This document shows positions 27,032 to 34,257 of a DNA stretch of 64,000 bases, one piece after another. A program made the position numbers and the translations under genes. Below the pieces are notes generated by a model, which searched no databases, had not been told where the DNA came from, and saw only the letters and a program-made list of their open reading frames with translations. The stretch's first letter is position 1; each line of letters opens with the position of its first letter. This stretch comes from Campylobacter concisus (GTDB lineage Bacteria > Campylobacterota > Campylobacteria > Campylobacterales > Campylobacteraceae): assembly GCF_003048875.2 (NCBI RefSeq), contig NZ_CP049264.1, positions 124,001-188,000 on the forward strand, given 5' to 3'.

Positions 27032-29201
27032 TGAACAAGAGAGTAATTTGGATAATTTAAATAGGGACAAAAGAGATAAATTTTTAAATAATCTAGAGAT
27101 GGCTAAAAATTTACTGACTGTAGCTGGTGATATTGCAACATCGGTTTCTCCTTTGAAAAATATAAGTAGTGCTAAAGGTCTTATTTTGATGCAATCAACT
27201 GCCGGTGGCATTATAGTCGATACTGCTAAAGGAGATACATGGGATGAACAAATAGTCGGAATAGTTGGAGACTTTGTAGGGCAAGTAATTTTATATGTGA
27301 CTTTAAAGGGTTCTGCTACTCCTTTAAACTCTGCATTAACTTTATCAGGCAATCACCTTGGCTCTCATTTAAAAAATGCTCTAAAGTCAATGAAGTTATA
27401 TGATAAAAATAATTCTTATACTTATACTTATAAAAAAGATTTTCAGGCTATGGTCGGAGGGCAGCTGCAAAAGGTGCCTTATGCAAAAGTGCCTATAAAT
27501 AGAAATGGTGAAATGGTAACCACTCCAACTCATCAGCCGCTCTATTATGCAAGCAATGAAGCAGAGTATAACCATTATGAAACGCTAAAAAATAGCGTAA
27601 AAGAAAAAGAAATTTCTGAGCTAAGCTTTAAAGAGATATGCGACTTTTTTGCAGTTTTAAATACGCCTATGTCTTCTGAGTACAATAAAGCTTTGAAATA
27701 CAATAATGACAAGCAAGAACATATAGATGATAAGCAAACTCTTTATGAAATTTTTAGTGCCTACGCTAGTGAAAATGGCATAGATGCTGAAACTTCGCTA
27801 TCTTCTTTTTCAGAAAAACTCCACTCTTTTATAAAAGAAGCCATTAGTACTATTTTCTCTCTTAAAAACATATATGTAGTTAGCATAAGCTCTGATGGAA
27901 CTAACAACATCTCAAAGATAAATAAAGCGCTAAAAAAGCGAGAAGAAAATTCTGAGTTTAAAGCGGGCAATAAAGAAGAAATTTTACTGATATGCCCCTA
28001 TCATTCAGCGCAGATCATAGCGCCATATCAGCCTAAAAATACAAAACTTACCATCATCTTGGCAGATAAGACATACCTAGACTGTATAAATTTAAACCCA
28101 CAAGGAAGTAAAGACGAGAGCAAACTTATACTAACTAACTATAAATTTAACCCATACGAAGCAAACAGCAAAGAAGAAGATATAAAATTTGTAGATTCAG
28201 CGACAAGCGGAGATATCACGCTTTATAAAGATGGCAATAATAAATTTATCTCACAAGATAAAAAATACTCTTATGATGGCTCCAAAGTAACTTTAAATTT
28301 CTTTAATAATCTAAACTTTAACCTGCTAAATTTTGCCAAAGAAAATGGCTTAAGCCTAAGAAGTGATAAATCCTCAGCCATGTTTGATGTAAAATTAAAA
28401 CTAGCAGACAAAGAAGAGAGCAAACCAACTACAAATAGTGGGAATTGTAATCTCATAGTAAAAAATCTAATAATCACTGATGAAAATTTAAATAGCAGTG
28501 ATATCAAAGAAATTTATTTGCATAACTGCGAAGACAAAAGAGTATATCGCTCTTGCTCTCTTGAGAAAAATGATAATGATGAAGCAGATAAAAACTCATA
28601 CACGGCTAAATTTAATATAAATCTCATCCTTGATAAAGACCAAAGTGTCTTTAAAAGAACAACTAAATTTATATTAGCCTACCGTGATCTAAGTAAAGAC
28701 TACTCAACTAGCGATATCCATAGCATGAGTGATAATAGCGTCATCTCTCTTGAAGCAAAGAAAAAAGCAGAAGGCAGTATCACATATGATCTAAAAACTT
28801 CACTTATTGAGGTGGCAAATAATATAACTGGCGTAGTTGTAGATGTGCAAAACATAGATCAAACAATCATACAGGACACTATAAATTTAAAAGCTGTCTA
28901 TAAGCCAAATAAGGGTGATGATAATTATAAAGAGGTGAATTGGTCTTATAAAATTATCAAGCAAGGCGAGTATAACAAAGAAGTAAAGTCAAATTTTGTA
29001 GCAAATGATATAAAGCTGGAGGGAGAGAAATTTAAAGGCAAAGAGATAAGCTTCACTCCACAAACTGATATAAAAGATCAAAAGCTACTGGATAAGCTAA
29101 AAGAAGGCGATAGTACATTAGTGTTTTTTGCATATCTAAAAGCACCAAGATATACGACGAGATATGGTAAAACTCATGGAAGGGTTGATGTAAATCACTA
29201 A
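27024..29201 (+). CDS. candidate T6SS effector, unknown family
   Basis: 725 residues from ATG 27024; the AGGAG site is 6 bp upstream of this codon, so it is preferred over TTG 27021. Residues about 30-120 are Gly/Ala-rich with amphipathic hydrophobic stretches (QSTAGGIIVDTAKG, IVGIVGDFVGQVILYVTLKG), like the pre-toxin region of some T6SS cargo. A middle part contains ILLICPYHSAQIIAPYQP. The last 130 residues (VNWSYKIIKQGEY, then GKEISFTP) resemble beta-sandwich repeats of surface or T6SS-associated proteins. No catalytic motif recognised. Followed within 35 bp by a transpeptidase-like fragment and then by exported proteins, which fits an effector-immunity cassette. Confidence 0.7.
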   Translation: MNNEQESNLDNLNRDKRDKFLNNLEMAKNLLTVAGDIATSVSPLKNISSAKGLILMQSTAGGIIVDTAKGDTWDEQIVGIVGDFVGQVILYVTLKGSATPLNSALTLSGNHLGSHLKNALKSMKLYDKNNSYTYTYKKDFQAMVGGQLQKVPYAKVPINRNGEMVTTPTHQPLYYASNEAEYNHYETLKNSVKEKEISELSFKEICDFFAVLNTPMSSEYNKALKYNNDKQEHIDDKQTLYEIFSAYASENGIDAETSLSSFSEKLHSFIKEAISTIFSLKNIYVVSISSDGTNNISKINKALKKREENSEFKAGNKEEILLICPYHSAQIIAPYQPKNTKLTIILADKTYLDCINLNPQGSKDESKLILTNYKFNPYEANSKEEDIKFVDSATSGDITLYKDGNNKFISQDKKYSYDGSKVTLNFFNNLNFNLLNFAKENGLSLRSDKSSAMFDVKLKLADKEESKPTTNSGNCNLIVKNLIITDENLNSSDIKEIYLHNCEDKRVYRSCSLEKNDNDEADKNSYTAKFNINLILDKDQSVFKRTTKFILAYRDLSKDYSTSDIHSMSDNSVISLEAKKKAEGSITYDLKTSLIEVANNITGVVVDVQNIDQTIIQDTINLKAVYKPNKGDDNYKEVNWSYKIIKQGEYNKEVKSNFVANDIKLEGEKFKGKEISFTPQTDIKDQKLLDKLKEGDSTLVFFAYLKAPRYTTRYGKTHGRVDVNH

Positions 29202-29234
29202 AAATCATTATTTTTAGAATTTGATGGAGAATTT

Positions 29235-29561
29235 TTGTCGATACATATAACTTATAATGAATTAAAACAAGTTCATTCCTTTAAGGCGGTTTCAGGTGCA
29301 CCAATAAAAAGTGGTTCAAATTATTACTTTGACTACAGTAAAAAAAGACAACTTTTGGCAAACGAGGGGCCAGTTCCTGAAGGCATGTATTATATAACGC
29401 CTTTATCTAGCAATAAAGATGATGCAATTCAATATTGGGAAAAGTTAGATAATGTTCAACACTTTAAAGCAAGTATTGCGATGGGTTCTTGGCCTGGTGG
29501 CAAGAAATCTTGGGGCAATGTTAGAATTTTGACGATACTTCCTAAAAGTATAGCTTTATAA
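29235..29561 (+). CDS. truncated L,D-transpeptidase-like (Tlde1/DUF2778-type) protein
   Basis: 108 residues from TTG 29235 (GATGGAG ribosome site). The order ITYNELKQVHSFKAVSG, GPVPEGMYYI and SWGNVRI follows the N-terminal two thirds of Tlde1/DUF2778-type domains, which cross-link or trim peptidoglycan stems. The family's catalytic HG...S-x-GC segment should follow WGNVRI but the frame ends 10 residues later. A neighbouring frame stays open to about 29648, yet lacks an HG motif. So this is either a decayed effector or a non-catalytic derivative. Family call by motif order, moderate. Confidence 0.6.
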   Translation: MSIHITYNELKQVHSFKAVSGAPIKSGSNYYFDYSKKRQLLANEGPVPEGMYYITPLSSNKDDAIQYWEKLDNVQHFKASIAMGSWPGGKKSWGNVRILTILPKSIAL

Positions 29562-29630
29562 AATATAAGCAAAAAAATATAAAATGTAATAGTGATTTAA
29601 AGTTAAAATTTTGCACAGAAGAAACAGACT

Positions 29631-30092
29631 ATGACCAAGATTTTTAAATACGTATTTTTGTTTTTATTTTTGCTTCTATCTTGCTCTATGGTATTTGCAT
29701 CATCCTTGCCATTTTCTACTCTTTTGCAACATGAAATCATAGGCAGATATTTTATTTTTGGGGTACTTGGCCTAGTTTTTATTTTTCTAGATAAATTTTA
29801 TAATAATCTCTTTATCAAATACCTTGTCGTGTCCTACTTCCTTGATATCATAATATCTTGTATTTTGATATCGCTAGAGCTTTTTGGTTTAAAATTTCCT
29901 ACAACTTTTAAACAAGATTATACTTTGCTTCCAATAGAAGTATTTTTTATAGCTTTGTTCTTTATCGCCACTGCGATAATCGGCATTTACTCATTTTTTA
30001 AAGGATATGAAAGATCTTTTAAAATTTGCTTTACAATATGTCTGCTGGCATATATTTATCGCTTTATCTTGATGCAAATGGCTTTTTTATGA
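29631..30092 (+). CDS. membrane protein, possible immunity factor
   Basis: 153 residues. An N-terminal hydrophobic segment (about 5-24) and three or four more membrane helices. Apart from loops there is little soluble protein. It follows the transpeptidase-like gene and precedes an exported protein. Immunity proteins to cell-wall effectors can be membrane-bound, so this is a candidate, but no homologue is recognised. Confidence 0.6.
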   Translation: MTKIFKYVFLFLFLLLSCSMVFASSLPFSTLLQHEIIGRYFIFGVLGLVFIFLDKFYNNLFIKYLVVSYFLDIIISCILISLELFGLKFPTTFKQDYTLLPIEVFFIALFFIATAIIGIYSFFKGYERSFKICFTICLLAYIYRFILMQMAFL

Positions 30093-30132
30093 TCGATAAA
30101 GCTAGTTTGTGAAAATTATAGAAAGTTCTCAA

Positions 30133-30735
30133 ATGAAAATATTTTATATAGTAGTTTTACTAAGTACTTTTTTATTTGCTTCTGAAATTTCAGAAGCTTT
30201 TGGGGATCTAGACGGTGATAGCAAGGACGAAAGAGTAGTGGTTTGGCAAGATAGTGACTTGCATAGAGTTTTGCAAATTTTCAAAAGAGATAGTGAAAAT
30301 AAATGGATCAAATGGCAAGAATTTAGTAATGTAATAATGAAGTCTGATGATGGTGGTGCCATGGGAGATCCTTTTGAAGGTTTGGAGATAAAAAATAGAG
30401 TGATCACAATAAATCATAGTGGCGGTGGCGGTAGATTTGAGTGGAGCTATATCCACAAATACAGACTTGATTTAAAAGATAAAATTTGGAAATTAATAGG
30501 CGTTAGCGTAAATATGCTAGATAAAAATGTAAGAGATCAAAACTTGAACTATAACCTTCTAACAAATAAAGCCATATACAAGGTAGAGTGCTTAACAAAA
30601 GAGGCAAACAAATGCAAAAATATAAAAAATTTTATGTTTGATGTAAAAAACAATAACCAAATAGATATGAATAAAATAAAACTTGGAGAAAACCAACTTA
30701 TCGTTCCAAAATATAATGAGAAAATATATTATTGA
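30133..30735 (+). CDS. periplasmic protein with FG-GAP/XAC2610-like motif
   Basis: 200 residues from ATG 30133, chosen over GTG 30109 because it gives a clean signal peptide (MKIFYIVVLLSTFLFASE). Just after the signal comes AFGDLDGDSKDERVVVWQ, an acidic calcium-loop pattern (DxDGDxxDE) like FG-GAP repeats and the XAC2610-type periplasmic inhibitors of secreted lysozymes. The rest is beta-rich (NRVITINHSGGGGRFEWSYIHKYRLD). In this context a periplasmic immunity protein against a peptidoglycan-active effector is a reasonable inference. Confidence 0.65.
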   Translation: MKIFYIVVLLSTFLFASEISEAFGDLDGDSKDERVVVWQDSDLHRVLQIFKRDSENKWIKWQEFSNVIMKSDDGGAMGDPFEGLEIKNRVITINHSGGGGRFEWSYIHKYRLDLKDKIWKLIGVSVNMLDKNVRDQNLNYNLLTNKAIYKVECLTKEANKCKNIKNFMFDVKNNNQIDMNKIKLGENQLIVPKYNEKIYY

Positions 30736-31035
30736 TGCAATGTAAGATAAGGCGTAGTTAGATAGCTAGAGAAGACTAACATCATTTTTACGATAATCCA
30801 ACTATCATAAATGATTTTTATTGGATTTGTTTGGCTCAATTTATATAAATTCAGAGGTTGTTTGTGGCTCAATATTAAGCGATAACAGCATTTTTTACTT
30901 ATTTATGCTTTACATGGAGCATGATAGCCTTTGTGGCTTATGCGTTTTAAATTTTATCTATATTGTGCTTAGACATTATAAAGGGTAAAATCAGGTAAGT
31001 AGTTATAAATTTATAAAAGTATTCTGGAGGAAATT
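30736..31035 (+). other. 300-bp gap with a possible gene remnant
   Basis: No complete gene. One frame (TTG 30821 to TAA 30988, 55 codons) encodes a partly hydrophobic, Cys-containing peptide (ending CGLCVLNFIYIVLRHYKG) without a clear ribosome site. It may be the tail of a lost membrane or immunity gene. The downstream end holds the ribosome site (CTGGAGG) of the next gene. Otherwise I see nothing. Confidence 0.3.
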
Positions 31036-31488
31036 ATGAAAAAAATACTGCTTACAGTAAGTGTAATATCTATGTTTTGCTGGTCAAGCGAGATTGTAGT
31101 TGATTGTGATGAGGGTTATGAAGAAAAAATTTGTAATGGTGATTATAGTTGCGTTGCATCAAAGTGCATTTATAAAAATACTGATTTGCTTGGGGCTTAC
31201 AAGCACTATTTAAAACAATACTTTCAAGACGATAGAAAAAAGATATATAAGAGCGCTTCCAAAGAGATGAAAATGCCAAATTTAAATAAAACCATAAGGC
31301 TTGAATATAAATTTAAAAGCAGACCAGAAGATAGTGAAAACACATGCTATTTCAACCTAACAAGAGCTGGTAAAAACTATCTCAAACTAGAATACAATGA
31401 TTGTTCTAACGAATCTCTCTTCAATGTTGATTTTAAAAAAGTTAATAATGGGATAGAAGTAATTTTGGATGGCGACAGCGGTGCATAA
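31036..31488 (+). CDS. small exported Cys-rich protein
   Basis: 150 residues with a signal peptide (MKKILLTVSVISMFCWSS). The mature N terminus carries four Cys within about 25 residues (VDCDEGYEEKICNGDYSCVA, then SKC), and two more follow near 105 and 125, so disulfides in the periplasm are likely. Unknown family. Its place at the end of the accessory region, before the housekeeping gene aqpZ, suggests another orphan immunity gene. Confidence 0.6.
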   Translation: MKKILLTVSVISMFCWSSEIVVDCDEGYEEKICNGDYSCVASKCIYKNTDLLGAYKHYLKQYFQDDRKKIYKSASKEMKMPNLNKTIRLEYKFKSRPEDSENTCYFNLTRAGKNYLKLEYNDCSNESLFNVDFKKVNNGIEVILDGDSGA

Positions 31489-31787
31489 AAGTGGTGAGCT
31501 TACTAGGATTTAGAGAAAGAATATAGTCTTGATGGTAGCCGATATAAGGTTGGTATAATTTTATATCCTATTTTTTAATATTAACTTATGTGAATTGTCT
31601 ATATTGTGCCAGCTAGGGTTAAAAAATTACGATGATATAGTGAGCAATAAATATTGGCTGTATAAGTATTAAAAATTTTAACCCAAAACCACAAGTAAAT
31701 TTACATAAAACTCTATCTTTACAATATTTTGTAATGTCACACGTTTCTGCTAAAATCGCCCCTTTTAATTTACCTAAAAGGGAGAAA
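31489..31787 (+). other. intergenic region upstream of aqpZ
   Basis: About 300 bp without a convincing gene. It contains a near-palindrome TTACAATATTTTGTAA at 31719-31734 (one mismatch between arms) roughly 55 bp before the aqpZ start and the aqpZ ribosome site AAAAGGGAG. Nothing else recognised. Confidence 0.4.
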
Positions 31788-32495
31788 ATGAAGAGATATT
31801 TAGCCGAGTTTTTTGGCACATTTTGGTTAGTTTTTGGAGGTTGCGGTAGTGCGATATTTGCAGCAGCTTTTCCAGAGCTTGGTATTGGATTTGTAGGTGT
31901 TGCGTTTGCTTTTGGTCTTACAGTTCTTACGATGGCTTACGCAGTTGGTCACATCAGTGGCGGACACTTCAACCCTGCTGTCTCAGTTGGTCTATTAGTT
32001 GGCGGAAGATTTGATAAAAAAGACTTCGTGCCTTACGTCATCGCACAAGTTATCGGAGCGATCGCAGCTGCTGCTGTGCTATATCTTATCGCTTCAGGCA
32101 AGGCTGGATTTGACGCTACTGCAAGCGGTTTTGCTAGCAACGGATACGGCGAGCACTCACCAAATGGCTACAGTCTAGTTTCAGCACTTGTTGCAGAGAT
32201 CGTTCTAACTGCGTTTTTCCTTATCATCATCCTAGGTGCTACTGACGAGCGTGCTCCAAAGGGCTTTGCACCGATCGCTATTGGCCTTGGTTTGACACTT
32301 ATCCACCTTATCTCGATACCTATCACAAACACATCGGTTAATCCAGCTCGCTCAACCGGTGTTGCGATATTTCAAGGCACTTGGGCGTTAGAGCAGCTTT
32401 GGCTTTTCTGGGTTGCGCCTATCGTTGGAGCGATCATTGGAGCTATCATTTATAGGATTTTAGGCTGCACATGCGGCTGCAAAAGTGCAAAATAA
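31788..32495 (+). CDS. aqpZ: Aquaporin Z, water channel
   Basis: 235 residues from ATG 31788, which has a GGGAG ribosome site and gives the family start [20 protein letters not shown]. Both pore-forming NPA boxes are present as GGHFNPAVS and TSVNPARS, and six membrane helices can be traced. The AEFFGTF and GHFNPAVS context is that of water-selective AqpZ rather than glycerol facilitators. A Cys-rich tail ([10 protein letters not shown]) ends the protein. Single gene, with a likely terminator just downstream. Confidence 0.95.
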   Translation: MKRYLAEFFGTFWLVFGGCGSAIFAAAFPELGIGFVGVAFAFGLTVLTMAYAVGHISGGHFNPAVSVGLLVGGRFDKKDFVPYVIAQVIGAIAAAAVLYLIASGKAGFDATASGFASNGYGEHSPNGYSLVSALVAEIVLTAFFLIIILGATDERAPKGFAPIAIGLGLTLIHLISIPITNTSVNPARSTGVAIFQGTWALEQLWLFWVAPIVGAIIGAIIYRILGCTCGCKSAK

Positions 32496-32511
32496 TCAAA
32501 TTTTATACTTC

Positions 32512-32531
32512 AAGGGGCGATCTTCGCCCTT
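32512..32531 (+). terminator. probable aqpZ terminator
   Basis: A stem AAGGG(G)CGA/TCGCCCTT with one bulged G and a short loop starts 17 bp after the aqpZ stop and is followed by a T/C-rich stretch (TTTCTACTTCT). Reasonable but not perfect intrinsic terminator. Confidence 0.5.
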
Positions 32532-32589
32532 TCTACTTCTAAAAATTTAAATCAGTAAAAAGAAATTTATAAGATATTTTTGAGGGGGT

Positions 32590-32615
32590 CATCTAAGAAA
32601 TTTAATTCTTAGATG
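32590..32615 (-). terminator. hairpin at the end of the cmeABC operon
   Basis: A perfect 10-bp inverted repeat, CATCTAAGAA and TTCTTAGATG, with a 6-base loop. It lies 10 bp past the stop of the last minus-strand gene. No clear T tract on either strand, so it may block convergent transcription or protect the 3' end rather than act as a classic terminator. Confidence 0.5.
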
Positions 32616-32625
32616 AAGAGAGGTT

Positions 32626-32853
32626 TTAGGCCTTTTTTGTCATCGCCCTAATAGGTATAACAAATATCGCTGCAATGAGGTAAAAAACGATACCAAATAC
32701 AGCTGCCATCATAAATATCTCGCCGATATCATAAAAGCTTGACTCAAGCCTAATGGTATCCACGTAATTTATCGCAAACCATAATGCTACACCAAGAGCG
32801 ATAGCAAAAACAAAAAATCCCCAAGAAAATAAAAAATTTAAAATCTTAGTCAT
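32626..32853 (-). CDS. small two-helix membrane protein after cmeC
   Basis: 75 residues from the ATG at 32853; a TTG one codon earlier is possible. Two hydrophobic helices (about 5-28 and 45-66) with a basic C terminus (RAMTKKA). It has an AAGGAG ribosome site and follows cmeC by about 20 bp, so it is probably the last gene of the efflux operon. Small membrane proteins can modulate RND pumps, as AcrZ does for AcrB, but this protein is longer than AcrZ and has two helices, so that is only a suggestion. Confidence 0.65.
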   Translation of the reverse strand: MTKILNFLFSWGFFVFAIALGVALWFAINYVDTIRLESSFYDIGEIFMMAAVFGIVFYLIAAIFVIPIRAMTKKA

Positions 32854-32874
32854 CAACTTTTCTCCTTTTTGAGT

Positions 32875-34257
32875 TTATTTATCTATCTTAAATCCGCCGC
32901 CAAGTGCTCTATAAACTTCAACCGCGCTATCTACCTCATCAAGCTTAGCTGAGATATCTTGAAGCTTTGCTTGAAGCAAATTCCTCTGTGCATCAAGAAG
33001 CTCTAAGTGACCGATATAGCCAGCGTTATACTGATCTTTAGCAAGCGAATAAATTTTTTGCTGCGATTGTAGCAAATTTTTTACCTGATCCAAAGAGAGC
33101 TTTGCGTTTTGCCTTGATATAAGGGCATCTCTAACCTCACCAAGGGCTGATCTAACGGTCGCTTCGTAAGTGATAGCTGCGATTTGCTCGTTTGTCTCTG
33201 CGATGCGGACATTGTTTTTTGTCCTGCCATAGTCAAATATTTTTTGCGCTAAAGAGCCACCTATGTTCCAAGTATTGGCATTTCCTACAAATATATTTTC
33301 AAAATCAATACTTGTAAAGCCCAAAAGTCCGGTAAGTGAGATCGTAGGAAAATAATCAGCCTTTGCCACGCCCACAAGAGCATTTGTAGCTTTTAGATCT
33401 GCTAGCGCCTTTGCCACGTCACTTCTTCTAAGCAAGACATCTGAGCTGATGCCAGCCTTTATCTCAGGCGAACTTGGTAAATTTTGCGCACTAGCAACGG
33501 CTCCTTTTAAAATTTCATCATTGCTCTTGCCAGTTAGGATGGCTAGCGAAGTAAGCGCTTGCGACTTGGAGTTTAGCACTGAAGTTAGGCTAGTTTTTGC
33601 CCTTTCAACCTCAGCCTTACTTTGCAGATAGGTCATCTCGTTTATGCCACCAAGATCAAGCTGCGTCTTGCGAAGTGCTAACGTATCTTCGTAGGTTTTT
33701 AGAGTCTCTTTTAGCACCGCTTCTTGCATGTTTAGCGATACTAGAGCAAAGTAGCTTTTTGCCACACTTGAGCTAAGGCTTAGTCTGGCGCTATCATAGT
33801 CAAATTTACTCGCATTTAAATTTTCATTAGCTGCAAGCACGCTATTTCGCACTCTACCCCAAAGATCTATCTCATAGTTTAGCCCTAAATTTATGCTCGA
33901 GCTTCTATAGCGTGTTTGAGGCTGCCCAGTGTAAGTTTCACCACTGGTCTTTGCCTTGGTATAACTTACATTTAAATTTACCCCTGGCAGCAAATCAGCC
34001 TCAGCAATGCCAAGACTTGCCTTTGCTTTTTGTAAATTTAAATATGCAATACGTAAATTTGTATTTTTCTCAAGTGCGCTTTCGACTAGAGAATTTAAAT
34101 TTTCATCGTGAAATTCTTTCCACCAAAGATCTCTTATGTCGCTTGTCTCAAAAGTGTATGTTGAGGTGAAATTTGTATCCACGTTTGGCATATCTGGGCG
34201 AAACGAGCAACCAGCCAAAAACGCCGCTGTTATAAGTATAAACGCCTTATTTCTCAT
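32875..34257 (-). CDS. cmeC: CmeC, outer-membrane efflux channel (TolC family lipoprotein)
   Basis: 460 residues from ATG at 34257, chosen because GGGAG lies 9 bp upstream and because it gives a lipoprotein signal (MRNKAFILITAAFLAGC, Cys17); an ATG at 34290 would add 11 charged residues. The protein has the two-fold repeat of TolC/OprM-type channels, with SINLGLNYEIDLWGRVRN and the second-half equivalent. It forms the outer-membrane tunnel of the tripartite pump. It overlaps the end of cmeB by 11 bp. Confidence 0.93.
   Translation of the reverse strand: MRNKAFILITAAFLAGCSFRPDMPNVDTNFTSTYTFETSDIRDLWWKEFHDENLNSLVESALEKNTNLRIAYLNLQKAKASLGIAEADLLPGVNLNVSYTKAKTSGETYTGQPQTRYRSSSINLGLNYEIDLWGRVRNSVLAANENLNASKFDYDSARLSLSSSVAKSYFALVSLNMQEAVLKETLKTYEDTLALRKTQLDLGGINEMTYLQSKAEVERAKTSLTSVLNSKSQALTSLAILTGKSNDEILKGAVASAQNLPSSPEIKAGISSDVLLRRSDVAKALADLKATNALVGVAKADYFPTISLTGLLGFTSIDFENIFVGNANTWNIGGSLAQKIFDYGRTKNNVRIAETNEQIAAITYEATVRSALGEVRDALISRQNAKLSLDQVKNLLQSQQKIYSLAKDQYNAGYIGHLELLDAQRNLLQAKLQDISAKLDEVDSAVEVYRALGGGFKIDK

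Noticed and set aside
29546-29648. Frameshifted continuation of the transpeptidase-like gene
   Set aside because: The neighbouring frame is open but has no HG motif and no S-x-GC motif, so one frameshift would not rebuild the catalytic site.
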